Assembly: GCF_009708035.1 (NCBI RefSeq)
Contig: NZ_WMBQ01000001.1
Coordinates: 2,113,501-2,177,500, forward strand
DNA from: Hyphomicrobium album
GTDB lineage: Bacteria; Pseudomonadota; Alphaproteobacteria; Rhizobiales; Hyphomicrobiaceae
Length of the DNA: 64,000 nucleotides
Reading direction: 5' to 3'
Shown here: one piece after another, positions 56,224 to 64,000 of the stretch
Layout: the number at the start of each line of letters is the position of its first letter
Numbering within the stretch: the first letter of the stretch is position 1
Made by a program: the position numbers and the translations under genes
Notes under the pieces: model-generated
What the model saw: the letters and a program-made list of their open reading frames with translations, nothing else
Databases searched by the model: none
What the model was told of the DNA's origin: nothing

Positions 56224-57798
56224 GTGCACCGCCGCACCTTCTTGGCGACTGGACTGGCAGCTCTAGCCACACTGAGGTCCGACCTCGCTTTAAGTCGCGG
56301 TCAGCTTCAAGTTGCCGAGCGGCATGCGGCTCCAGCCAGCGAGAGCGCGACCGCGGCGCTCGTACGCAAGCGCGCCCAAGAACTCTCCCTCCGGGACTTC
56401 GAGCCTCCGCGTGAGACGCTCGCCCCATCGCTCGCGGGAATGGGCTACGACGAGTACCGGGATCTTCGATTTCGCCCCGAACGAGCCATATGGCGCGGAG
56501 AGGAGTTAGGATTCGAGCTCCAGTTCTTTCCGTCGGCATACATCTACCGGGCTCCCGTCGAGATCTTCCTCGTCGAGAAGGGCTCCATCCGGCTGCTCAA
56601 CGCTGACCGCGCGTTGTTCGATTTCGGCCCGCAGCACGGCAAGGTGCCGCTGCAGGCACCTCTCAGCTTTTCCGGTTTCCGCATCCACGCCCCCCTCAAC
56701 CGGCCGAACTACTACGACGAGCTGCTGACGTTTCAGGGTTCGAGTTATTTCCGCGCCCTGGGCAGGAACCACAGCTATGGCCTCTCGGCGCGCGCCCTGG
56801 CGCTGAACACGGACGGCCCCGAGCCGGAAGAGTTTCCCTTGTTCAGGAGCTTCTGGATCGAGCGCCCGAAGGATCAGAGTTCGATCACTGTGTACGGGTT
56901 GCTCGACGGCCAGTCGATAACGGGCGCTTACACATTCGTGATTGTGCCGGGCGCGCAAACGGCGATGCACGTCGACGCTCACCTGTTTCCTCGGCGTGAT
57001 CTGTCAAAGGTCGGGTTCGCGCCGCTGACCAGCATGTTCTTGAAGGATACGCACGACAGCGATGGACCCATGGACTTCCGGCCAGCGATCCACGATTCGG
57101 ATGGGTTCGCGGCGTGGAACGGTCGCGACGAACATCTCTGGCGCCCGCTGGTCAGCCCGTCCGAGGTGCAGAGCAGCTGCCTCCGGGACAGCAGGCCCAA
57201 GGGCTTCGGACTTATTCAGCGTGATCGAACATTCAATGGGTATCAGGATCTCGAAGCGCGTTATCAGGACCGTCCGAGCGCCTGGGTCGAACCCAAGGAC
57301 AGTTGGGGCAATGGGTGCGCGCAGCTCATCGAAATTCCCACGCAGGCCGAGTACTTCGACAACATCGTTGCGTTTTGGCGCCCCGACGCCCCACTGCGCG
57401 CCGGTCAGGAATACTCAATCGACTACCGGCTTACCTGGTGCGACGACGTACCTGCCTGGAACGGCTATCGGGTAGGAAAAACTCGCGTCGGTGTGGGCTC
57501 ACGGCCGGAGACTGTTCGCTTTGTTGTCGATTTCCACGACTGGCGAAGCTCCAAGCTGGAGCAGGTCGCGTCAGTCGGCGTCTCCGACGTGCCGTTACGG
57601 CCGTTGCCGGAAGCCGTGATCAGTTCCAGCGCGGGCGTCATTGGCAAACCGCTCGTGCAACGCAACCCCGACATCGGCGGCGTTCGGGCGACCTTCGAGT
57701 TCAATCCGCAAGGTCGCAAGGAAAGCGAGCTGCGCCTTTCGTTGGTCGCCGAGGGGGAGCCGACGTCGGAGGTCTGGCTCTTCCGCTGGCGCCAATAG
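56224..57798 (+). CDS. OpgG/OpgD-family periplasmic glucan protein (GH186-like), Tat exported
   Basis: This family shapes osmoregulated periplasmic glucans, and the E. coli members OpgG/OpgD were shown to be beta-1,2-glucanases (GH186). The GTG start gives MHRRTFLATGLAAL, a twin-arginine signal as in OpgD. The 524 residues carry the family blocks YDEYRDLRFRPERAIW, LPFSYGLSARALAL-like HSYGLSARALALNTD, EEFPLFRSFWIERP, GLLDGQSITGAY, FAAWNGRDEHLWRPL, RDSRPKGFGLIQRDR and PSAWVEPKDSWGNGCAQLIE. No opgH synthase is in the window. It diverges from a sugar ABC/glycosidase operon ending 24 bases away, so a shared glucan substrate is plausible. Confidence 0.9.
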   Translation: MHRRTFLATGLAALATLRSDLALSRGQLQVAERHAAPASESATAALVRKRAQELSLRDFEPPRETLAPSLAGMGYDEYRDLRFRPERAIWRGEELGFELQFFPSAYIYRAPVEIFLVEKGSIRLLNADRALFDFGPQHGKVPLQAPLSFSGFRIHAPLNRPNYYDELLTFQGSSYFRALGRNHSYGLSARALALNTDGPEPEEFPLFRSFWIERPKDQSSITVYGLLDGQSITGAYTFVIVPGAQTAMHVDAHLFPRRDLSKVGFAPLTSMFLKDTHDSDGPMDFRPAIHDSDGFAAWNGRDEHLWRPLVSPSEVQSSCLRDSRPKGFGLIQRDRTFNGYQDLEARYQDRPSAWVEPKDSWGNGCAQLIEIPTQAEYFDNIVAFWRPDAPLRAGQEYSIDYRLTWCDDVPAWNGYRVGKTRVGVGSRPETVRFVVDFHDWRSSKLEQVASVGVSDVPLRPLPEAVISSSAGVIGKPLVQRNPDIGGVRATFEFNPQGRKESELRLSLVAEGEPTSEVWLFRWRQ

Positions 57799-57822
57799 TC
57801 CCTGTCGGCAGACTAAAAGTTC

Positions 57823-60800
57823 TTAGCCCGCGTCTTCGCTGGGCCCGGCCGTCTGCTCGATCAGGATCTCGACGGGGAGGTCCCGAATGTGCAGCTCGCC
57901 ATTCTGCCAAGCCAGCGGCTGCCCATCCGGCCGGCGCGCGTCCGGAAGATGCGGCCGAGGCCAAGGCAGGAAGAAGCCGCCCGGCGGTTGCGCATTGCCC
58001 GCAAGGCTGACGACGAGGTCCTTGCCGCGGCGCCGGAAGGACATGTTCAGCGAGCCGTAGGGTGTGCGCAGGTTCTTGGCTGCAAAGCCCGGTCCTCCAT
58101 ACCAATCGCTTGGAATCCCTGCCGCCAGCACGAGTGACTTATCGCTCTGGCGCTCGTACGCGAACATGTCGAGCGCCGAGCGGATGTAGTCGGAGGCAAT
58201 CCAAGCGTGCGGCATGTCGCCGATAAAGCGCGGCTGTCGCGGCTCGCGGCCAACGACCTCTGCCCACTGGTTCCAGGCCGCAGGGCGTTGATCCCTGAAG
58301 AAGTAGTCAAGAAGTTCGCGTGCGCGCTCGCGCCATCCGAGGCGAACGAAGGTGCCGACGACGCGAAGCTCATAGGGGGTATAGACGTCCCAGCTCAATT
58401 TGCCGTCGCGGCGATCGGTGAAATTGCGCCAATAGCGCTCGAACGTCTCCCGCAGGAGATCGTCGGGTACGTTGTGCTCCTCGCCGGCGGGCGCCAGGGC
58501 AATGGTCGTCGAAGTAGCATCAAAGTCGCCAAGGTCGGCGGCGCCCGGCACGTAGGAGATGCCGTGCACCTCGGCGGCGGCGCGCACCGAAGCATGGAAG
58601 TCGCGCCTGAACTCGTCCTGCGCGTGCGCGAATTGTTTCGCGGCACTGCGCTTACCGAGCGCTTCGGCGATCGCAACCGCATCCTTGTAGCCGAGGAGGC
58701 CCCAGAACACGTCCCAATACGAATAGGCCGGCTTGCTTGCGTAGCCCTCGTGGCTGATGGAGGGAGGAAGCAGGCCATAGAGCATGCGGCGCTGCGCCGT
58801 GAGATTGGCCGAGGTACGCTCAGACGCCCTCAGGCCGTCCATGTAGTGCACGGCCGCTTCGACATGCGGCCAGACTGCCTCGAGCAGTGCGCGATCGCCG
58901 GTATAACGAAAGACTTCAGCGGCGAGGAAGATGAGCTGCCCGTTGCTGTCGTTCTCCGGAACGGGATCGGCGCCCCTAACGTCGACGCAGCAGGGCACCT
59001 TGCCGTTTTCGAACTGGTGCGGAGCGAACCAGCGGAGATAATCCGCTGCGATGTTGGCGTGCCCCAGCCGGACCAGCGACTCCGACATCATCGCCCCATC
59101 CCGAATCCATGAGCGTCCGTAGGAACGCGTACCAGGCCGCAGAATGGGACCGTCGCGCGTCATCAGGATGTGCGCGAGAGAGGAACGCAGCGTATTGATG
59201 AGGTGTCGACCGCCGGCGGGAACGTCGAATTCGACGAGGTTGAGCTTGGCGCGCCAGTCGGCCTCGACCAGCCGTTGCTGCGCCTCGATCCATTCTTCGG
59301 CGGACCGGTCCGCAAGGTCTGGCCTTGTCGCCATGCCTGCAAGCGGAGCCACGAAACCTACCGTGCGGCTTTCCCGCGGCGCCAGTTTCAATTCGTAGGT
59401 GAGCGCTGCGGACGCGAAGCCGGTGTCGTCCGTGACGTCGTTGGTTGTGTCTTCGCCGACAACGAGCAGCTTGTCGGGATAGCTGCCAGACTCGAAGGGA
59501 GACGCTGAAAATCGGTCGGGCGCAGCAAGTGGCACGATCTTGGTGTGCCCGTTGACCGAGAGCTTCGTTCCGTCCCAGGCAAGCGACCTGATCGCGCTGA
59601 CGCCGCCGGTGATATTGAGAAACTGCGTCGGCGGATTGACCTGGAACGGCCGTGCGGCAAGCACGAGCTGCAGGGATTGCGGTTTGTCGGTCGTGTTGAT
59701 GACCGTGTAGCGCGCCACGAGTTCGGGAGCCTCGCGCGTGCCGCGCGCAAAGGCCGTGACACGCATACTCCACTCGGGATGCTGCCAGGCGACGCTCGGC
59801 ACCGGCAGATAACCGTCCGCCAGGGATTGCGTTGCCTTGACGTCGGCCCACGTGATCAGGCGCGTGCCCGACATGATGTAAGGCTCGATCGAAAATCCGC
59901 CTCGCCCGATCTCGACTGCACCATCCTCGGAGAGGAGCGCGCTTTCGGCACCGCCATCGACGCCGACAAGCGTCCAATACGCCTGCTCACCGGAAAAGCC
60001 GCGAGGATAGATGCCGCGCGGCACGTCCTTCGCCAGGGCTTGGAAAAATGCGTTGGGCGAAGCGCCGTATGCCACGTCCTTTATCGCCAGCTCGGAAAGT
60101 GCGTAGCCACCTTTTGCGCCGTCGCGAAGATTGACCCTGAGGAAGCGCGCTTCCTCGTCCGGCAGAAGCAACGCGTCCTTGGCGCCGTTGCCGTTCATCA
60201 CCCGCCGCAGCACCCGCCAGGCAACACCGTCCCTGGAAGCCTCGACGTCGTAGCGGCGCGGTCGCGCGTCCTCTTGCCAGCGGAGTTCGAGGCCGCCGAA
60301 CTCGCGCACCATGCCGAGATCGACGTTGAGAGTTTGCGTCGGCCCTGCCTTTGGATCGCTGCGCCAACTGGTGCGCGCGTCGCCGTCCACCGCGCGGCCC
60401 GGCTCGGCACCGCTCAAAGACGAACTCGCCGTCGCCATCAGGGGCGGGAAGTGCGTTGGCGAGGGAGGTAGCTCGCGAAACGTCAGATCGTCAATCTCGA
60501 TCGAACCGCTGCCGCCACCGCTACCGGCAGCAACCACGAACTCCAGCCTATCAATGCGGCGCAGGGAACGGTCCTCGGTGGGACCCCAAGCAAACGTGAT
60601 CTGTCGCTTCTTGATCCTGACGCGGTGCCACTCGCTGGGGAACACGAAGTCAGGACGCTGAAACCACCAGACATTGTCGCCGCTGGCGTCGGCAAGCTTG
60701 ACCTCGAAGTTGTTTGTCGGCGAATTCCCCCGCAGATTGAACGAAATCTCGTAGTTCTCCGGCAGATCGAGCGGCAACTCGCGACGCACAAAGGCGTAGC

Positions 60801-61053
60801 CCGCGGACCTGCCAAAGTCGAAATCAAGCCGTAGGGCGCGCCCGTCAACGCCAGCGGTAGACCGAGCTGAGGCTTTCACGCCGTCAGAGGCATCGGCCGT
60901 CCACGCGCCGAGCTGCTCAAAGTTATCAAGCAACTGAACTTGATCGCCCACCTGCGCACCACTCGAGCCAGCACCGACCGCCACAAGCGCGAAGGCTGCG
61001 ACCAGAATTTGCGCGCGCCACCCACGCAAGCCGGAACCACAAGCCTCACTCAT
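57823..61053 (-). CDS. Large exported glycosidase-like protein with discoidin domain
   Basis: This 1,076-residue protein has a signal peptide (about 1-34), a carbohydrate-binding beta-sandwich (about 38-195, FDFGRSAGYAFVRREL), an F5/8-type C (discoidin) domain (about 205-335, GRAVDGDARTSWRSD), a GH-type N-terminal beta-domain (about 345-600) and an (alpha/alpha)6 barrel (about 620-1,000). The barrel has GRSWIRDGAMMSESLVRLG near 645, as in GH15- and amylo-glucosidase-like clans, and VPENDSNGQLIF near 700, candidate catalytic acids. It is coupled (four-base overlap) to the permease genes. I cannot assign a CAZy family; the substrate may be a glucan. Confidence 0.75.
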   Translation of the reverse strand: MSEACGSGLRGWRAQILVAAFALVAVGAGSSGAQVGDQVQLLDNFEQLGAWTADASDGVKASARSTAGVDGRALRLDFDFGRSAGYAFVRRELPLDLPENYEISFNLRGNSPTNNFEVKLADASGDNVWWFQRPDFVFPSEWHRVRIKKRQITFAWGPTEDRSLRRIDRLEFVVAAGSGGGSGSIEIDDLTFRELPPSPTHFPPLMATASSSLSGAEPGRAVDGDARTSWRSDPKAGPTQTLNVDLGMVREFGGLELRWQEDARPRRYDVEASRDGVAWRVLRRVMNGNGAKDALLLPDEEARFLRVNLRDGAKGGYALSELAIKDVAYGASPNAFFQALAKDVPRGIYPRGFSGEQAYWTLVGVDGGAESALLSEDGAVEIGRGGFSIEPYIMSGTRLITWADVKATQSLADGYLPVPSVAWQHPEWSMRVTAFARGTREAPELVARYTVINTTDKPQSLQLVLAARPFQVNPPTQFLNITGGVSAIRSLAWDGTKLSVNGHTKIVPLAAPDRFSASPFESGSYPDKLLVVGEDTTNDVTDDTGFASAALTYELKLAPRESRTVGFVAPLAGMATRPDLADRSAEEWIEAQQRLVEADWRAKLNLVEFDVPAGGRHLINTLRSSLAHILMTRDGPILRPGTRSYGRSWIRDGAMMSESLVRLGHANIAADYLRWFAPHQFENGKVPCCVDVRGADPVPENDSNGQLIFLAAEVFRYTGDRALLEAVWPHVEAAVHYMDGLRASERTSANLTAQRRMLYGLLPPSISHEGYASKPAYSYWDVFWGLLGYKDAVAIAEALGKRSAAKQFAHAQDEFRRDFHASVRAAAEVHGISYVPGAADLGDFDATSTTIALAPAGEEHNVPDDLLRETFERYWRNFTDRRDGKLSWDVYTPYELRVVGTFVRLGWRERARELLDYFFRDQRPAAWNQWAEVVGREPRQPRFIGDMPHAWIASDYIRSALDMFAYERQSDKSLVLAAGIPSDWYGGPGFAAKNLRTPYGSLNMSFRRRGKDLVVSLAGNAQPPGGFFLPWPRPHLPDARRPDGQPLAWQNGELHIRDLPVEILIEQTAGPSEDAG

Positions 61054-61871
61054 CCTTTGACGCCCCCCGCCAAGAGACCAGACAGGTACTGGCGCTGCAG
61101 GACGAGAAAGAGCAGCAGCACGGGAAGTATTGTTACGACCGAGCCGGCCATCATGAGTTCATTGTCTTGCACATGCTCGCGCGACAGCGAGGCCAGTGCG
61201 ACGGGGAGCGTATAGAGGCTCTCATCCGACAGCACGATGAGCGGCCACATGAAATCATTCCAGGTACCTAGGAACGTGAAGGTCGCGAGCGTCGCCAGGA
61301 TCGGCCTCAGCGTGGGAACGACAATTGAAACAAAAATCCTAAACTCACTGGCGCCATCGACGCGCGCAGCTTCGAGCATCTCGTCGGGTATTGAAAGCGC
61401 GTACTGGCGCACCAGCGCAATGCCGAAGATCGTGGCGAGCACCGGCACGAGAACACCGGCATATGTGTTGACCAAGCCCATGCTCTTGAGGAGCAGAAAG
61501 AGCGGTAGCATTGCCACCTGCGCCGGAATGACGATGGCGCCCAACAGCGCGCGGAAAATCTCTTCGCGCCCCTTGAAGCGCAGCTTGGCGAAAGCATAGC
61601 CAGCCATGACGTTGAACGTGAGAGCGATAAGCGTGGCACACGCGGCGAGCAGCAGGCTGTTGGCGAAGTACCGGCTCATCCCTTCGCGCGCGAATAGCTC
61701 GCGGTAGTTGGCGAGCGTGGGCTCCTGCGGAAATATCGGTGGGGGAAAAGCGCTCGCCTCCCCCGGAGCCATGAACGAGACCGAGAGCATCCACACGAGC
61801 GGAAATAGCGCGAATGCCGCCGCTGCGATGAGCGCCCCGTTTATGGCGATGGCTGCAGGGCTCAGCTTCAT
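61050..61871 (-). CDS. ABC sugar transporter permease (MalG type)
   Basis: This 273-residue inner-membrane permease has six hydrophobic helices. The EAA loop VRQYALSIPDEMLEAARVDGASEFRIF (about residues 160-185) matches the MalG-type motif that contacts the ATPase. NYRELFAREGMSRYFANSLL and TFLGTWNDFMWPLIVLSDE are typical of CUT1 permeases. Four-base overlaps join it to the neighbouring permease and glycosidase genes. The ATPase is not in the window. Confidence 0.93.
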   Translation of the reverse strand: MKLSPAAIAINGALIAAAAFALFPLVWMLSVSFMAPGEASAFPPPIFPQEPTLANYRELFAREGMSRYFANSLLLAACATLIALTFNVMAGYAFAKLRFKGREEIFRALLGAIVIPAQVAMLPLFLLLKSMGLVNTYAGVLVPVLATIFGIALVRQYALSIPDEMLEAARVDGASEFRIFVSIVVPTLRPILATLATFTFLGTWNDFMWPLIVLSDESLYTLPVALASLSREHVQDNELMMAGSVVTILPVLLLFLVLQRQYLSGLLAGGVKG

Positions 61872-62746
61872 GACGTTTCTCTAAGGCGTGCCACGTAAAG
61901 CTGCAGCATGGTCACGACGAACATCAACACGAAGAGCACGAAGGCAATGGCGGAGGCGAAGCCGAGGTTCCACCATTTGAAGCCCTCTTCATACATGAAG
62001 TAGAGCACGCTCACGGTGCTTTGCAGCGGACCGCCCTGGGTCATCACGTAGGGCTCCGCAAAGAGCTGGAAGTAGCCAGCCATCGTGAGCACGCTCACGA
62101 GCAACACAACGGGCGCTAGCGAGGGAAGCGTCACGTGGCGGAGCTGCTGCCAGCTCGATGCGCCATCGATGCGCGCCGCTTCGTAAAGCTCTTCCGGAAT
62201 ACTCTGCAGCCCGGCGAGGAATATGATCATGTTGTAGCCGAAGTTCTTCCACACCGCGAAAAGGATGATCGCCGGCATGGCCCAATGGGGATCGCCGAGC
62301 CAGTCAATTGGCGCCAGCCCCAAACTTTCCAGGCCATAGTTGATAAGACCGCTCTTCGTGTGCAGCAGGTAGCGCCAGACGATCGCAACCGCGACGAGGG
62401 TGGTGACGACGGGCGCAAAGAGGGCTACTCGAAAGAAGGGCCTGAACCTCGCGAGCCTCGAGTTCAAAAGCAACGCCGCACCGAGCGAAGCCGCGATCGA
62501 CAACGGCACGCCTACACCCACGAAGTACAGCGTATTGCCCAATGCCTTCCAGAACAGCGGCGTTTGCAATAGCTCCACGTAGTTCGCCAGACCGACGAAG
62601 CGAAGATTGCCGAGGTCGGCGAGCGCGTAGATATCGAAATCGGTAAAGCTCAGTGCAAACCCGGCCAGCACGGGCAGGAAGAAGAAGACGGCGATCACCA
62701 TCAATGCCGGAGCCACGAACACCCACGCTGCCCAATTGAGCTTCAC
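61868..62746 (-). CDS. ABC sugar transporter permease (MalF type)
   Basis: This 292-residue permease has six helices, with the EAA motif as FLAGLQSIPEELYEAARIDGASSWQQL near residues 180-205. WRYLLHTKSGLINYGLESLG and YVMTQGGPLQSTVSVLYFMYEEGFKW are CUT1 landmarks. It pairs with the MalG-type gene to form the membrane channel and overlaps the binding-protein gene by four bases, so all four genes are one transcript. Confidence 0.93.
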   Translation of the reverse strand: MKLNWAAWVFVAPALMVIAVFFFLPVLAGFALSFTDFDIYALADLGNLRFVGLANYVELLQTPLFWKALGNTLYFVGVGVPLSIAASLGAALLLNSRLARFRPFFRVALFAPVVTTLVAVAIVWRYLLHTKSGLINYGLESLGLAPIDWLGDPHWAMPAIILFAVWKNFGYNMIIFLAGLQSIPEELYEAARIDGASSWQQLRHVTLPSLAPVVLLVSVLTMAGYFQLFAEPYVMTQGGPLQSTVSVLYFMYEEGFKWWNLGFASAIAFVLFVLMFVVTMLQLYVARLRETS

Positions 62747-63993
62747 GGCTGCTCCTTGCGCGCCAGCAACCAGCGCCGCTTCTCGAGAATGCGGTCCGCG
62801 CGTCGGTCAATTTCGGCAGCTGCCTCGTCTATCGTCAAGCCACTGCCCTGCACCATGTGTTCGACGACGAGCTGCATGTCGGTGGCAATGCGCTCCCACT
62901 CCGGCACTTTCGAAGCAGGCTTGACGCGCTCGAGCTGATCACGAAAGGCCCGCGCGTGGACGTCGCTGCGGAGGCGTTCGTCGTTCCACGCGCTACGCCG
63001 CGGCGGCAAGTTGCCTGTGAGCGTGTGAAAGCGCAGCTGAACCTCGCGTTGAGACAAGTATTGTACGAGCTGCCACGCGGCCTTCTTCCGCGGCGAGTCG
63101 CTGAACACGACGAGGCTCGAGCCCCCTGCAACGGAATAGCTCGGGCCCGCCGGCCCCGGCAGCGGCGCCGTCATCCAGCTCGCTTGCAGGCTCGCTGGCA
63201 ATCGGCGCTTGAACTCGCCAATGCTCCAAGGCCCGGTGATATAGAAGGTAAAGGATCCCCGCGCGAACTCGTCCCAGACATTGGAAATCTGATTTGCGTT
63301 CGTCGCCGGCGCAAAGCCGTTGTCGAACATGTCCCGATAGAACCGGAGCGCGCGCTTGAAGTCCTCGCTGCGAAAGTTGCCGCGCGTGTCCCCGTCGCGC
63401 AGCAGCGGCGCCTCTTGCTGCAGCGCCAGTGCCAGCAACGGTTCGTACTCGTTGAGCGGCAAGAGCGCGCCATAACGGTGAGGTCCGCCGCGCCGCTTGA
63501 TTGCCCGCAGCATGTCAGTCCACTCACCCCATGTAGTTGGGGGACGTTCGTGTCCCGCCGCGGCAAGGAGATCGCTGCGATAGAATAGGAGACGCGTGTC
63601 GACGTACCAGGGAACCCCGTAGGCCGTTTGGTCGACAACGTTTGTCTGCCAAATTCCGGGGAAGTAGTCGCTGGCGTCGACCACGGACGGCTCGACGGGA
63701 TCGAGCGCGTGAAGGGCGGCAAATTCCGGAAGCCAAGTGTTGCCGAGCTGAGCTACGTCGGGTAGCGCATCGCCCGCAAATGCGGTCAGCAGCTTTTGGT
63801 GGGCGGCCGACCAAGGAAGCTGTTGCACCTCGGCGCGGATGCCGGGATGCGCGCGCTCGAAGTCGGGTATGAGCTCGCGGACGACCTCGCCCTCGCGCCC
63901 CATGGCCCAGAACTGGACGACGGTCGGGTTGCCCGGAGGCTCCTGGCAACCAGCAACAATCCAAGCGACCACAAGTGTCAGGATGATGCGCAT
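62743..63993 (-). CDS. ABC sugar-binding lipoprotein
   Basis: This 416-residue solute-binding protein is predicted to deliver sugar or oligosaccharide to the permeases. The signal peptide ends in a lipobox, WIVAGCQ (Cys16). The mature part starts with VVQFWAMGREGEVVRELIPDFE and contains FAGDALPDVAQLGNTWLPEF, DYFPGIWQ, YGVPWYVDTRLLFYRSDLL, WGEWTDML and FARGSFTFYITGPWS, the pattern of cluster-B/CUT1 binding proteins. The first codon lies seven bases from the window end; its promoter is off the edge. Confidence 0.93.
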   Translation of the reverse strand: MRIILTLVVAWIVAGCQEPPGNPTVVQFWAMGREGEVVRELIPDFERAHPGIRAEVQQLPWSAAHQKLLTAFAGDALPDVAQLGNTWLPEFAALHALDPVEPSVVDASDYFPGIWQTNVVDQTAYGVPWYVDTRLLFYRSDLLAAAGHERPPTTWGEWTDMLRAIKRRGGPHRYGALLPLNEYEPLLALALQQEAPLLRDGDTRGNFRSEDFKRALRFYRDMFDNGFAPATNANQISNVWDEFARGSFTFYITGPWSIGEFKRRLPASLQASWMTAPLPGPAGPSYSVAGGSSLVVFSDSPRKKAAWQLVQYLSQREVQLRFHTLTGNLPPRRSAWNDERLRSDVHARAFRDQLERVKPASKVPEWERIATDMQLVVEHMVQGSGLTIDEAAAEIDRRADRILEKRRWLLARKEQP

Positions 63994-64000
63994 TACAATC

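Overview
The window looks like chromosomal DNA of an alphaproteobacterium, most likely order Hyphomicrobiales (Rhizobiales). This is inferred from GC-rich coding, from the hemC-hemD-mitofilin-hemY and tsaD-gpsA-EVE neighbourhoods, from the htpX-rsmB-heparinase-purH run facing a DUF1674 gene, and from Tat/Sec exported proteins typical of that group. I ran no database search. Family calls rest on motifs and protein sequences I can recognise.

Region 1 (1-20,990) is a surface-glycan locus and looks less GC-rich than the rest by eye. A plus-strand operon of overlapping genes (1-10,419) carries two hisH/hisF-like pairs, an N-acetyl-sugar amidotransferase, two CMP-nonulosonate cytidylyltransferases (NeuA-like and PseF), the pseudaminic-acid-associated methylase, a PglK/MsbA-type ABC flippase, another methyltransferase and a capsule-type glycosyltransferase. 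Facing it on the minus strand are pseB-pseC and pseI. PseG and PseH are not present in the window. gmd-fcl (GDP-L-fucose), two sugar/small-molecule methyltransferases (one FkbM type), a DUF3108 exported protein and manC follow. Together these suggest a polysaccharide containing an amidino- and methyl-modified nonulosonic acid plus a 6-deoxyhexose.

Region 2 (21,000-31,000) holds an orphan ParA-type ATPase coupled to a secreted protein, a LemA-TPM-TPM set, an Atg22/UMF1 transporter, two low-complexity small proteins, then the tail of the minus-strand housekeeping operon (htpX, rsmB, heparinase II/III-like, purH, GNAT).

Region 3 (31,000-52,560) is mostly conserved core: rsmB, htpX, DUF1674, an extensin-like protein, an NmrA-type reductase and a FAD amine oxidase, an alpha/beta hydrolase with a cysteine at the nucleophile elbow, a 52-residue ribbon-helix-helix-like gene, acs, DUF1761, ETFB-type methyltransferase, EVE protein, gpsA, tsaD, hemC, hemD, mitofilin/Mic60-like, hemY and a NarX/NarL-type two-component system.

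Region 4 (52,889-64,000) begins with tRNA-Thr(CGU), followed by a less conserved patch (hypothetical membrane protein, a frameshifted small gene, a lipoprotein, a tiny secreted protein, an RBBP9/YdeN hydrolase). It ends in a glucan locus: a Tat-exported OpgG/OpgD-family protein diverges from a tightly overlapping operon for a sugar-binding lipoprotein, two ABC permeases and a 1,076-residue multidomain exported (alpha/alpha)6-type glycosidase. No ABC ATPase lies inside the window.
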